64,000 nt of DNA, from positions 1 through 64,000 of the forward strand of contig JAKQKQ010000296.1 of NCBI GenBank assembly GCA_029560585.1. The letters run 5' to 3'. A program made the position numbers and the translations under genes. The DNA is from Verrucomicrobiota bacterium. Lineage in GTDB: Bacteria; Verrucomicrobiota; Verrucomicrobiia; JADLBR01. The notes under the pieces were generated by a model. The model worked only from the letters and a program-made list of their open reading frames with translations. It did not search any database and was not told the DNA's origin. Positions 9,145 through 17,567 of this stretch are shown here, piece by piece. How positions within the stretch are numbered: the stretch's first letter is position 1; the number at the start of each line of letters is the position of its first letter.

Positions 9145-9498
9145 TCAATCGAAGTAGGTGTCCTCGTGGGAGTAGGGCGGGGCGCAGCAGCAGAGGAATC
9201 GGAGCGGCGTGCGCGCGCGGATCGCGTGGCGCTGGCCCGGCGGGATGAGGATGGCGTCACCGGGGTGGACATCCCGGATTTCGGTGCCGAGGGTCATCTG
9301 GCCGTGGCCTTCGAGGATGAAATAGAACTCCTCGCTGGCGCGATGGAGGTGGGGTCGAGTGGCGGTTTCCGCTGGGAGGGAGGCCTCGGCGAGGCTCTGG
9401 TTCTGGACGGGGGCGTTGGAGCGGTCGAGGATGCTGCGGATGGCAGAGCCGTCTTTTGTTGTGAACGGGATCTGGGTGGCTACGTTGATGACGGTCAC
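9145..9498 (-). CDS. small cupin-domain protein
   Basis: This is a single-domain cupin of about 117 residues. Motif 1 is HLHRASEEFYFILEG, giving the H-x-H, E metal ligands, and motif 2 is PGDAILIPPGQRHAI with the last His. Small cupins of this shape include mannose-6-phosphate isomerase-like proteins and many of unknown activity, so no substrate is assigned. I used the GTG start at 9498, just before VTVINVATQIPF; an upstream GTG at 9516 is possible. Translation of the longer open frame would overlap the divergent gene at 9522. Transcription is in the same direction as mutS. Confidence 0.7.
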   Translation of the reverse strand: MTVINVATQIPFTTKDGSAIRSILDRSNAPVQNQSLAEASLPAETATRPHLHRASEEFYFILEGHGQMTLGTEIRDVHPGDAILIPPGQRHAIRARTPLRFLCCCAPPYSHEDTYFD

Positions 9499-9521
9499 GG
9501 ATTGGCAACATAGGACACGGC

Positions 9522-9881
9522 ATGGACGGGGCAAACGAAAAGGGAGTTTTGGCGGGGTTGCTTCGGGTGCCACTGCTGACGCGGCGGCGGATCGCGCTGG
9601 CGTTCGTGGTGGCGGCGGCGGCGGATGGGATAACGCTTGCCCTGGGACCGCTGGCCGCGGTGCCGGTGGAGGAAGTGGTGGATGTCGTGGCGATGGTGCT
9701 GCTCTGGCGGTTGCTCGGCTTCCATTTCTTGCTGCTCCCCGCGTTTGTTGCCGAGGCCGTTCCCGGCGTGGAAATGTTCCCGACGTGGCTAGCGGTCGTG
9801 GCCTATCTGGTGCGGTTGCGCTCGAAAGAGCAGCGTGTGGAAAGCGGCGGGGCGGCCGGTGAGCCGCCGGCCGAGGTGTGA
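9522..9881 (+). CDS. small integral membrane protein of unknown function
   Basis: This 119-residue protein has about three hydrophobic segments (near 25-45, 50-70 and 73-95), a basic N-terminus with LLTRRRIALAF and a hydrophilic, Glu-rich tail. An AGGA box lies about 8 nt before the ATG. I do not recognise the family. It stands between the divergent cupin gene and trpS, with 128 nt to the trpS start. Confidence 0.55.
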   Translation: MDGANEKGVLAGLLRVPLLTRRRIALAFVVAAAADGITLALGPLAAVPVEEVVDVVAMVLLWRLLGFHFLLLPAFVAEAVPGVEMFPTWLAVVAYLVRLRSKEQRVESGGAAGEPPAEV

Positions 9882-10009
9882 TCGATTTGGCCGAGGGGAG
9901 AGCGTGATGGGTGTTGGCGCTGGAGGCTTGCCGAGCGGGTCGCGGGTGCTATGCGTGAACATCCCATGTTTGAGCGAATTTCAGAGACGTGCGTGAGCGG
10001 GAGTGTGGC

Positions 10010-10972
10010 GTGAGGATCTTGTCTGGCATACAGCCGAGCGGAAGGCTGCATCTCGGGAATTATTTCGGGATGATGCGGCCGGCGATCGAGCTGCAGGAGA
10101 AGGGCGAGGCATTCTATTTCATTGCCGACTACCATGCCCTGACGAGCATCCAGAGTCCGGCTGACCTGCGGGTTTTCAGCCGGGAGGTGGCGCTGGATCT
10201 GCTGGCGTCGGGGCTGGATCCGGGCCGGGCGGTGCTGTTCCGTCAGAGCGACGTGCCGGAGGTGACTGAGCTATCGTGGATACTATCGACGGTGACGCCG
10301 ATGGGATTGCTGCAGCGCTGCCACTCGTACAAGGACAAGGTGGCGAGGGGGCTGGCGGCGAGCCACGGGCTGTTTGCGTATCCGGTGCTGATGGCGGCGG
10401 ACATCCTCATCTATGACTCGGATCTGGTGCCGGTGGGACGGGATCAGAAGCAGCACGTGGAGGTGGCGCGCGACATCGCGATCAAGTTCAACGAGATCTA
10501 CGGACAGGCGCTGAAGTTGCCGGAGGCCGAGATCCGGGATTCTGTGGCGGTGGTCCCCGGCCTCGACGGGCAGAAGATGTCCAAATCGTACGGCAATGGG
10601 ATTTTCCTGTCGGAGCCGGAGGGCTCTTTCAGGAAGAAGGTGATGGGCATCAAGACGGACTCCACGCCGGTGGAGGCACCGAAGTCCATCGAGGGTTCCC
10701 TGATCCTCCAGCTCTATCGACTGGTGGGCACTCCGGCAGAGTGCCGTGCGATGGAGGCATCGTTCCAGGCTGGCGGGACGGGCTACGGCGAATACAAGAA
10801 GGAGCTTTTCCGGGCGCTGTGGGGGCATTTTGCGAACTATCGGCGGCGGCGCGCGGAGCTGGAGGCGTCCCCGGGCCGTGTGGAGGCGGTGCTTGAGGAG
10901 GGTGCGATGAAGGCGCGGGCGGCGGCGCGGGTAGTCCTGGGGCGCGTTAGGAAGGCCGTGGGCCTATGTTGA
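10010..10972 (+). CDS. trpS: tryptophanyl-tRNA synthetase
   Basis: This class I aminoacyl-tRNA synthetase charges tRNA-Trp. The HIGH-type motif is HLGN in GIQPSGRLHLGNYFG near the N-terminus, and the KMSKS loop is QKMSKS (about 188-193). The tryptophan-pocket region AYPVLMAADIL and the GRDQKQHVE segment are typical of bacterial TrpS. The GTG start at 10010 has GGGAG 6 nt upstream and gives 320 residues; another GTG 21 nt earlier is open. Its last 7 nt overlap the scpA start, so trpS, scpA and scpB look like one operon. Confidence 0.96.
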   Translation: MRILSGIQPSGRLHLGNYFGMMRPAIELQEKGEAFYFIADYHALTSIQSPADLRVFSREVALDLLASGLDPGRAVLFRQSDVPEVTELSWILSTVTPMGLLQRCHSYKDKVARGLAASHGLFAYPVLMAADILIYDSDLVPVGRDQKQHVEVARDIAIKFNEIYGQALKLPEAEIRDSVAVVPGLDGQKMSKSYGNGIFLSEPEGSFRKKVMGIKTDSTPVEAPKSIEGSLILQLYRLVGTPAECRAMEASFQAGGTGYGEYKKELFRALWGHFANYRRRRAELEASPGRVEAVLEEGAMKARAAARVVLGRVRKAVGLC

Positions 10973-11715
10973 GCCTGGATACCGGGAAGGATCTTCAGGT
11001 GCGGTTGCCGGTCTTTGAGGGACCGCTGGATCTCCTGCTCTATCTCATACGGAAGGATGAGCTGGACATTTACGAAATCCCGATCGAGCAGGTCACGGCC
11101 CAGTACATCGAGTATCTGGACCTGATGCAGATGCTGAATCTGGAGTTGGCGGGGGAGTTTCTGGTGATGGCGGCCACCCTGTTGTACATCAAGAGCCGGA
11201 TGCTGTTGCCGGTGGACCAGCAGGCGATAGACGAGGAGGCCGAGGAGGAGGACGACCCGCGATGGGAGCTGATCCGGCAGCTTGTCGAGTACAAGAAATT
11301 CAAGGATGTGGCGTTCGATCTGAGGCTGAGGGAGGCGGAGCGCGAGCGGGTGTTTCCGCGGAAGCCCGCGAGGCCAGATTTCGCTCCGTTGCCGGCGTCG
11401 GCGGCGGGGGACGCGGGGATCTTCGACCTTATCACGGCGTTCAAGAAGATCTTGGACCGTGTGCAGAAGGCCGAGAATCTGAGGGATATTTTTGAGGATC
11501 GCTTCACGGTCGCGGATAAGATCGGGTTCGTGAGGGAGGTTTTCATGAGGGAGCGGCGGCGGATGTTCGTGGACCTCTTCGAGGGGTCGGTCTCGCGGAC
11601 GGAGGTCGTGGTCACGTTTCTGGCGATATTGGAGCTGATCCGATTGCGGTTTATCGCCGCGCGGCAAACCCGCCAATTTGGGGAGATCGAGATCGTCCGG
11701 GTGGAGGCGTCATGA
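10966..11715 (+). CDS. scpA: segregation and condensation protein A
   Basis: ScpA is the kleisin subunit that bridges the SMC ATPase heads and ScpB in the chromosome condensation complex. The N-terminal signature VFEGPLDLLLYLI and the helix KDELDIYEIPI are clear, followed by the acidic linker DEEAEEEDDPRW and a C-terminal winged-helix region (VVVTFLAILELIRL). The length of 249 is normal. It overlaps the trpS end by 7 nt and the scpB start by 4 nt. Confidence 0.95.
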   Translation: MLSLDTGKDLQVRLPVFEGPLDLLLYLIRKDELDIYEIPIEQVTAQYIEYLDLMQMLNLELAGEFLVMAATLLYIKSRMLLPVDQQAIDEEAEEEDDPRWELIRQLVEYKKFKDVAFDLRLREAERERVFPRKPARPDFAPLPASAAGDAGIFDLITAFKKILDRVQKAENLRDIFEDRFTVADKIGFVREVFMRERRRMFVDLFEGSVSRTEVVVTFLAILELIRLRFIAARQTRQFGEIEIVRVEAS

Positions 11716-12443
11716 CGCTCAAGCAGGTGATCGAGGCCTTGCTCTTCGCGGCCAACGGGCCGCTGTCGGCGAAGGACATCCGCAAGCTATTGACGGAGGC
11801 GGCGGAGGTGCAGCAGGACGATGACACCGTGGCGATGGCCGCGGTCAAGGAATCGGAGATCGCGAAGACGATTGAAGAGATCGGGTCGGAGATTGAGGCG
11901 GAGCGGCGGAGCTATGTGGTCGAGGAGGTGGCCGGTGGATTTCAGCTGGCGACACGGCCGGAGTATGTGGCGTGGGTCAGGCTGCTGTACGAGCGGTCGC
12001 GGGCGGCGCGGCTTAGCGGCCCGGCGCTGGAGACGCTGGCGATCATCGCATACAGGCAGCCGGTGTCGCGCGCGGAGATCGAGGCGGTTCGCGGTGTGTC
12101 TGTGGACGCCGTGCTGGCGACGATTCAGGAGCGGGGCCTGGTGACGGCGCGGGGCAGGACCGATCTGCCGGGCAGGCCGCTGGTCTACGAGACGACCGAG
12201 TTCTTTCTAGAGCATTTTGGGTTGAAGTCGCTGGACGAATTGCCTAATGCTGAAGAACTAAGGCGGGTGCCGCTGCCCAAGCCACCGGCGTCCACCGAAG
12301 GGGCGACGGGGGAGGCTGTACTGCCGTTGAGCGATGAAAATCGAAACCTTGAGACACAAGATCGACGCGCTGGACAGCCAGATTCTGCGGCTGTTGAACC
12401 AGCGGTTGAGCCTGGTTCAGGAGATCGGCCGGGAGAAGGCTGA
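11712..12443 (+). CDS. scpB: segregation and condensation protein B
   Basis: ScpB dimers bind ScpA in the SMC complex. Two winged-helix domains are seen: LKQVIEALLFAANGPLSAKDI at the start and LSGPALETLAIIAYRQPVSR further on, the latter being the most conserved ScpB segment, with GRTDLPGRPLVYETT close behind. ATGA overlap with scpA indicates coupling. The last 36 or so residues are a low-complexity tail whose DNA also encodes, in another frame, the start of the chorismate mutase gene (110 nt shared). Confidence 0.93.
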   Translation: MTLKQVIEALLFAANGPLSAKDIRKLLTEAAEVQQDDDTVAMAAVKESEIAKTIEEIGSEIEAERRSYVVEEVAGGFQLATRPEYVAWVRLLYERSRAARLSGPALETLAIIAYRQPVSRAEIEAVRGVSVDAVLATIQERGLVTARGRTDLPGRPLVYETTEFFLEHFGLKSLDELPNAEELRRVPLPKPPASTEGATGEAVLPLSDENRNLETQDRRAGQPDSAAVEPAVEPGSGDRPGEG

Positions 12444-12846
12444 CTCGGGCCGAGGCGTTTTCGACCCCGCGCGCGAGGCGAGGCTGCTGTCGCGACTGGG
12501 CAACGAGAACGGAGGGCCGCTGTCGGAGAAGGCCCTGCGCTCTATCTACCAGATCATATTTTCTTCGGCGCGTGCCATCCAGAAGCGTTTGAGCATCGCA
12601 TACGTGGGTTCCGAGTGGTCGGAGTGCCACCATGCGGCCATCGACATTTTCGGGCTGGAGGCCGATTACGGGCAATTCGCGGAGCGGGCGGACGCCGCCC
12701 GGGCAGTCCGTGCGGGTAAATGCGATTATTGGGTGACCTGCTGTGATCCTGGAAACGGCTTCCAAGAGGTGGCGGCGATGGTCCTTCCCCGCTTTGGCGG
12801 GAAGCGTTTTTTGGTGGTTGCAGCCCCCTCGGATAAGTTAACTTAA
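12334..12846 (+). CDS. chorismate mutase (AroQ) with truncated prephenate dehydratase-like domain
   Basis: Residues 1-85 form an AroQ-type chorismate mutase, converting chorismate to prephenate in the Phe/Tyr pathway. The family pattern is present: LRHKIDALD, LLNQRL, the Lys of GREKA, and the Arg-Glu pair in DPAREARLL. Residues about 87-170 resemble only the first lobe of prephenate dehydratase: IAYVGSE stands where IAYLGPxGTFS is usual, and WVTCC where the ENS segment would be. The second lobe and ACT domain are missing, so dehydratase activity is unlikely. The start lies inside scpB, but the mutase fold begins there, so the overlap looks real. Confidence 0.8.
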   Translation: MKIETLRHKIDALDSQILRLLNQRLSLVQEIGREKADSGRGVFDPAREARLLSRLGNENGGPLSEKALRSIYQIIFSSARAIQKRLSIAYVGSEWSECHHAAIDIFGLEADYGQFAERADAARAVRAGKCDYWVTCCDPGNGFQEVAAMVLPRFGGKRFLVVAAPSDKLT

Positions 12847-12850
12847 TCCA

Positions 12851-15511
12851 ATGGGCAGTTTTAGCTCCAGGCTGGCGGGTCTGTTTGGAAAGAAAAAGGG
12901 TCCGGGAGAACCTGAGGCCGTCAGGGTTCCGAGTCCCGGTAAGACTGAGCCGAGTCTGAGGGATCGCATGCTGGTGGGGCCACCGCCGGTGCCGCCCCCG
13001 GCGCCTGGGGTCGTGCCGGTCCCTCCTCCTCTACCGCAGGCGGCCGTGGCCAAGGTGGGCACAGAGAAGATCGATTATTCATCCGCCATAAGGCGCCAAG
13101 TTCGAGGGGCGGGCGTTGGCGATCCGAGTGGGCATGCCGTGGCCGTGCCGCCGGTGCCCCCGCTGATGCCGCCGCCGGTGCCCCCGCCGATGCCGCCGCC
13201 GATGCCATCCGCGGTACCGCCATTGCCGCCCGTGGCATTGGGGGTGGGATTCGTGCCGCCGGGACCAAGGGCAGCATTGAGGGTACCCGGTGGATTTTTG
13301 GAACCGCCCGTGGCCGTGCAACCGCCGGTGGTGCCGCAACCGATGGTTCCGCCGCCTCCGATCGGAATTGCGCGCGAGATACCTGGGATGTCCGGCCCGG
13401 GCAGGGGGCCGACCGGTCGTGGGATGGCGTTGATCGAGGAGACGCCTGGGGCGGAGAAAGTTCGTCCGCCGTGGATGTCGGGGGGGCGGAAGACGCAACA
13501 TTTGAAGCCGCTGCCGCCGCGGGAGGTGCCGTCGTCTCAGGATCCGACCAAGGGAATGGGGGCGCAGCCGCCGCCATGGGTCGCCGGTCCCGAGGTTTTG
13601 CCTAGGCCGGTGCCACCGATGCCTGAGCGCGCTCCCCAAATTCCGGTATCCGTGCCTCCCCTACCTGGGAAGGGAGAGGTGCGTTCGGTCGCACCGTCCG
13701 CGCCACGGCCCGTTGCATCGGCGGCGACAGGAGCGGCGCCAGCGGTGCCTTCTGCACCGCAACTCCCGGTTCAGCCAGTGGCGAAGGCTCCTCCAGATTT
13801 CCGATTCCACGAACTTCCGGTGTTGGATGCCGGAGCGCGACCGTCGGAAGTGGTGTCGTCGGCACCTGCTCCGCGACCGGTTCCGCCGCCCGTGCGGCAG
13901 CCTGCGCCCGTGCCCGTCTTGGAACCAGCGAAGATGCCGGAGGTGCGTGTGCCATCGCAGGCCGCTACCGGGCCGAAGATTGGTCCGCCGCCCGTGCGGC
14001 AACCTGCGCCCGTGCCCGTTTTGGAACCGGCGAAGAAGCCGGAGGTGCGTGTGCGATCGCAGGCTGCTGCCGGGCCCAAGATTGGGCCGCCGCCGACGGC
14101 CGGAGAGTCCGCGGGGAAGGACACCGCCACGCCGTTGGTTCCGATGGTGTTGGCCGAGGTTCCCAAAGCGACTCCGCCGATAGGCGGGGCACAGGTGAGA
14201 ATGGGGTCACCCGCGAAATCGGACGCGGGGGCTGCTGGCGCGGCGGGGCCTGGTCCGGTTCCGGCCGCACCGGCGCGGGGCGGCAGGGTCGGGGCGATCA
14301 GGGGGATTGGGCAACCGATAGGGACTGGCCAGATGCGCGGGATCGTCCCGCAGGGAGCCATCGAGGCACCCACGAGTCTGGCCGCGCGGAGGCGGGGCTC
14401 GCGGGTGTGGTCATCGCTGTTCTTGTTAGTGCTCTTGGGCGCGATCGGTGCGGCGGGGTACTTCTATTGGCGGCAGACGCGCGAGACGCGGTTGGTGTGC
14501 CAGCCGATGTTGGATGGATACAGGTTGGCGAAGACGGCCTATCTGATGAATCCGCTGGTGGCGGAGGTCGAGCGCCTGCACCAGCGCTATCTGGAACAAC
14601 TCGCGCCCCTGCAGCAGGAGCAGGCGCGGCGCGAGCAGGCGGTGGCGGCGGCGGACAAGATCGCGAAAGAGGCGGAGGCCCCTGTCGCGGCGGCCAAGCA
14701 GGCGCTGGCGGCACTGGAGATGAAGCACAAGCAGGAGGCGGTCGGCATAAATTCGCAGGGCCAGGAACAGTTCGAGGCACGTTTCAAGGTTCTGGAGGGC
14801 GAACTGGCCAGCACGCGGCAGAATTTTCAGCGGGCGATCGGCGAACGGGCGCGTCGCATCAAGATCGACTTTTCCGAAGATCCCGCCGAGACCGAACCGG
14901 ACATCGTGGTGAGCCGATTTAGGACGGGTCTCTATGGGGCCGGGGCCGGGGTAGATCGGAAGGCCGAGCAGGCATGGGCGGAGGAGCAACTCTCGCAATG
15001 GCGGACTTATTTTGACTATTGGAAGTCGCAGCGGGCGGCCCTGCAGGAGGAGTTCAAAGGATCGCAGGGGCAATTCGGGAATATTCTGGAACGTCAGAAG
15101 GCTGAAGCCGAGCAGGCGCGGGCGGCGATCGCGAAGGCGGAGCAGCAGTTGAGGGCGGCGCAGGATGCAGCCGAGGCGGCCCGCAAGGCGCAGGGCGCCG
15201 GCGGATTCGACCCGAAGAGCGTAGAGACCGAACTGTTTGCGCAGATGGATGCGTTGCCCGAAAAATTCAAACTGGCCGAGAGCGGGGAGCGCACGGAGGG
15301 CCGATTCGTATTTTCCAAATTGGAGGCCAATCCCAATACCCAGCCCGGAAAGTATGTGGTGTTTTTCCGGGCGTGGAAGGACGACAAGGAGTATTGGGCA
15401 TTCACCGAGGCGGAAGTGGTGCGCCTGCAGGAGACGACCGCGCGTGTTTTTCAGGAGAGCCTCTTGGACAAGCGGCGCATGTTGCTCGAGGGCAAGTTCG
15501 ACGCGCAGTAG
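12851..15511 (+). CDS. large proline-rich membrane protein with extracytoplasmic coiled coil
   Basis: This 886-residue protein has three parts. Residues 1 to about 515 are Pro, Val, Ala and Gly rich and probably disordered, with runs such as PPPVPPPMPPPMP and a 34-residue unit repeated twice. One membrane helix follows (about 519-540, SSLFLLVLLGAIGAAGYFYW). Residues about 560-800 are Ala, Glu, Gln and Lys rich and should form long coiled coils. There is no signal peptide, so the proline-rich half would be cytosolic and the coiled coil outside. It starts 4 nt after the chorismate mutase gene. I do not recognise the family; an envelope scaffold or organiser is only a guess. Confidence 0.7.
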   Translation: MGSFSSRLAGLFGKKKGPGEPEAVRVPSPGKTEPSLRDRMLVGPPPVPPPAPGVVPVPPPLPQAAVAKVGTEKIDYSSAIRRQVRGAGVGDPSGHAVAVPPVPPLMPPPVPPPMPPPMPSAVPPLPPVALGVGFVPPGPRAALRVPGGFLEPPVAVQPPVVPQPMVPPPPIGIAREIPGMSGPGRGPTGRGMALIEETPGAEKVRPPWMSGGRKTQHLKPLPPREVPSSQDPTKGMGAQPPPWVAGPEVLPRPVPPMPERAPQIPVSVPPLPGKGEVRSVAPSAPRPVASAATGAAPAVPSAPQLPVQPVAKAPPDFRFHELPVLDAGARPSEVVSSAPAPRPVPPPVRQPAPVPVLEPAKMPEVRVPSQAATGPKIGPPPVRQPAPVPVLEPAKKPEVRVRSQAAAGPKIGPPPTAGESAGKDTATPLVPMVLAEVPKATPPIGGAQVRMGSPAKSDAGAAGAAGPGPVPAAPARGGRVGAIRGIGQPIGTGQMRGIVPQGAIEAPTSLAARRRGSRVWSSLFLLVLLGAIGAAGYFYWRQTRETRLVCQPMLDGYRLAKTAYLMNPLVAEVERLHQRYLEQLAPLQQEQARREQAVAAADKIAKEAEAPVAAAKQALAALEMKHKQEAVGINSQGQEQFEARFKVLEGELASTRQNFQRAIGERARRIKIDFSEDPAETEPDIVVSRFRTGLYGAGAGVDRKAEQAWAEEQLSQWRTYFDYWKSQRAALQEEFKGSQGQFGNILERQKAEAEQARAAIAKAEQQLRAAQDAAEAARKAQGAGGFDPKSVETELFAQMDALPEKFKLAESGERTEGRFVFSKLEANPNTQPGKYVVFFRAWKDDKEYWAFTEAEVVRLQETTARVFQESLLDKRRMLLEGKFDAQ
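13883..14086 (+). repeat. two tandem 102-bp units inside the proline-rich gene
   Basis: The units 13883-13984 and 13985-14086 each encode 34 residues beginning PPPVRQPAPVPVLEPAK. They differ at a limited number of bases, and the reading frame is kept. This looks like a recent in-frame duplication in a disordered region. Confidence 0.9.
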
Positions 15512-15557
15512 GCGGGCGGTGGCCGAGGCGGCACCGCCACGGTTGTCGCCGGGCGCG
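15512..15557. terminator. possible hairpin between convergent genes
   Basis: GGCGGTG (15515-15521) pairs with CACCGCC (15532-15538) in the short gap between the proline-rich gene and the convergent hpt. No T tract follows in either direction, so termination is uncertain. Confidence 0.3.
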
Positions 15558-16106
15558 CTACTCCCTGGGGGAGGCGGGGGCTTTCAAAACGCGAATATCC
15601 GGGAGGCCCCGGTACATGCCGTCGTAATCCAGGCCGCAGCCGACGACGAACTCGTCCGGGATATCGAATCCTACCCAGTCGGCGCGGACCCGGTGCGGCC
15701 GCCGCTTGTGTTTCCTGACGAGGACACAGACGCGGACGGACCGCGAGCCCATTGCCACGAGGCGCGCGCGCGTGGCGGCGAGGGTGAGGCCCGTGTCGAG
15801 GATGTCGTCCACGATCAGGACGTTCGCCCCGCGAAAAGCCCCGGGGGTTTTGGTTATCCCGTGGACGGTGCCCGCGCTGCGGGTGGTTTTCCCGACGTAG
15901 CTGCGCAGCCTCCAGCACTCGACGCGGAAGGGGATGGTCAGTTGGCGCGCGAGGTCGGCTAGGAAGAAGATCGAACCATTAAGGATGCCGAGGAGAGTGA
16001 GATCCCGGTTTTGGTACAGGGCCGATATTTTACGGGCGAGGAGGGCGGTGCGTCGGCGGACCGCGGTAGCAGGGATCAGGATGGGGCCGGGCGCGGGTTC
16101 ACTCAT
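15558..16106 (-). CDS. hpt: hypoxanthine phosphoribosyltransferase
   Basis: This 182-residue type I phosphoribosyltransferase should salvage hypoxanthine or guanine to IMP or GMP using PRPP. The PRPP loop is VLIVDDILDTGLT, the flexible-loop region is RLRSYVGKTTRS, and the purine-binding Lys lies in VLVRKHKRRP with the following VGFDIPDEFVVGCGLDY segment typical of HPRT. It starts 8 nt after the dUTPase-like gene stop, so both nucleotide-metabolism genes are probably co-transcribed. Confidence 0.93.
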   Translation of the reverse strand: MSEPAPGPILIPATAVRRRTALLARKISALYQNRDLTLLGILNGSIFFLADLARQLTIPFRVECWRLRSYVGKTTRSAGTVHGITKTPGAFRGANVLIVDDILDTGLTLAATRARLVAMGSRSVRVCVLVRKHKRRPHRVRADWVGFDIPDEFVVGCGLDYDGMYRGLPDIRVLKAPASPRE

Positions 16107-16114
16107 GGGGCGTC

Positions 16115-16495
16115 TCAGATGTGTTTCGAGTCCGATTCGTCCTTGGTGGTGTAGCCGGAGTCCTGCCGCCTGAGGTTGACCTCGTTCTTCTTGACATAGG
16201 CCGCGTGGACGTCGGCGGCGCTCATGCCAAGGACTTGGGCGACGGAGATCAAAAAGTGGAAGAGGTCGACAATCTCGACGCGGGCATTTTGCTCATCGAA
16301 CTTCTGATACTTGGCCCACCATTTCCACGGGACGCTGTCGGTGAGTTCCGCGATCTCCTGGGACATGGCGCGGCAGTAGTTGAGGGCCCAGCGAATCTTT
16401 TCTTGCTGGTTCATTGTGGCGGTATCGACGCCGATCCGCAGGTTGAGCGCGCGCTGTAGTTCCCAGATTTCTTCGAGTCTATCGGGCTTTGTCAT
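16115..16495 (-). CDS. dimeric dUTPase-like nucleotide pyrophosphohydrolase
   Basis: This 126-residue all-alpha protein matches the dimeric dUTPase/MazG-like group, which hydrolyses dUTP or related nucleotides to the monophosphate and pyrophosphate. Metal-binding acids lie in QEIAELTDSVPWKWW and RVEIVDLFHFLISVAQ, the paired E-x3-E and E-x2-D helices of the family. I chose the ATG at 16495, where similarity begins; the upstream frame is Arg/His rich, as expected for non-coding sequence. The exact substrate cannot be read from sequence. It is adjacent to hpt. Confidence 0.8.
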   Translation of the reverse strand: MTKPDRLEEIWELQRALNLRIGVDTATMNQQEKIRWALNYCRAMSQEIAELTDSVPWKWWAKYQKFDEQNARVEIVDLFHFLISVAQVLGMSAADVHAAYVKKNEVNLRRQDSGYTTKDESDSKHI

Positions 16496-16591
16496 GGTGG
16501 TTTTGATAGACAAAGGAGGGCGCATCTGCAATGAAACCGTGGTCACGGTGCCCGGGGCAGTGCCCGGGAGGTGGCGCGATGGAGATCTGAC

Positions 16592-17527
16592 ATGGGCGAG
16601 GAGCGAGAGGTGGTAATACTGGGCAGCGGCTGCGCGGGGCTGACGGCGGCGATCTATGCGGCGCGGGCAAACCTGCGGCCACTGGTGTTGGCGGGCAAGA
16701 TGCCGGGTGGGCTGCTGACGACGACGACGGTGGTCGAGAACTACCCGGGGTTTCCGGAGGGGATGGATGGTTTTTCGCTGATGTCGGGCATGCAAAAGCA
16801 GGCGGAGCGTTTTGGGGCGGAGGTGCGCTTTGGGGAGGTGGAGTCGGTGGATCTATCCCGGAGGCCATTTGCGCTGGCGACGGACGATGGGGAGGTGGTC
16901 GCGCGGGCCCTGATCGTGGCGACCGGCGCGGGGCACCGGCATCTCGGTCTGGAGAGCGAGGGGCTTTTGGAGAACAAAGGGGTAACCTACTGCGCGACGT
17001 GCGACGGCGCGCTGCCGATGTTCCGCAACCAGCCTCTCGTGGTGGTTGGGGGGGGCGATTCCGCGATGGAGGAGGCGATGTACCTGACTCGGTTTGGTTC
17101 CCGCGTATTCGTGGTGCACCGTCGCGACCAACTGCGCGCGTCCAAGATCATGGCGGACCGTGCAAAGGCCAATCAGAAGATCGAGTTCGTTTGGAACGCC
17201 GTGGTATCCGAAGTGCTGGGTGTTGATGCGGGAAGGGTGACGGGCGTCAGGCTCCGCGACGTGGCGACAGGGGCTGGGCGGGAGTTGGCGTGCGCGGGGG
17301 TCTTCGTGGCCATCGGGCACGTCCCGAGCACGGCGTTTCTGAAGGGCCAGTTGGAGTTGGATGCGGAGGGGTTCATCGTCCTGAAGGGTGGGACCCGCAC
17401 GAGCATCGCGGGCGTCTTTGCGGCGGGCGACGTGGCGGATCGCACGTACAGGCAGGCGATCACGGCGGCCGGCACGGGTTGCGCTGCGGCGATCGAGGCG
17501 GAGCGGTATTTGGCGGCGCAAGCCTGA
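16592..17527 (+). CDS. trxB: thioredoxin reductase
   Basis: This 311-residue flavoprotein passes electrons from NADPH through FAD and a redox disulfide to thioredoxin. The FAD-binding GSGCAGLTAA is at the N-terminus, the active-site CATC at about 134-137, the NADPH-binding GGGDSAMEEA follows, and the second FAD motif GVFAAGDVADRTYRQ is near the end. Length and cysteine spacing match bacterial low-molecular-weight TrxB. GGAG lies about 8 nt before the ATG. It is divergent from the dUTPase-like gene, with 96 nt between the starts. Confidence 0.95.
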   Translation: MGEEREVVILGSGCAGLTAAIYAARANLRPLVLAGKMPGGLLTTTTVVENYPGFPEGMDGFSLMSGMQKQAERFGAEVRFGEVESVDLSRRPFALATDDGEVVARALIVATGAGHRHLGLESEGLLENKGVTYCATCDGALPMFRNQPLVVVGGGDSAMEEAMYLTRFGSRVFVVHRRDQLRASKIMADRAKANQKIEFVWNAVVSEVLGVDAGRVTGVRLRDVATGAGRELACAGVFVAIGHVPSTAFLKGQLELDAEGFIVLKGGTRTSIAGVFAAGDVADRTYRQAITAAGTGCAAAIEAERYLAAQA

Positions 17528-17567
17528 CAGCGACCGGGGCCGCCCGGTCTGAGAATGGAGGGCCGGT

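Noticed and set aside
12334-12846. Annotation as full bifunctional PheA
   Set aside because: The second dehydratase lobe, the catalytic Thr region and the ACT domain are missing.
13883-14086. Possible CRISPR-like repeats
   Set aside because: The 102-bp units abut without spacers and keep a protein reading frame; they are coding duplications. The same holds for 45118-45234.
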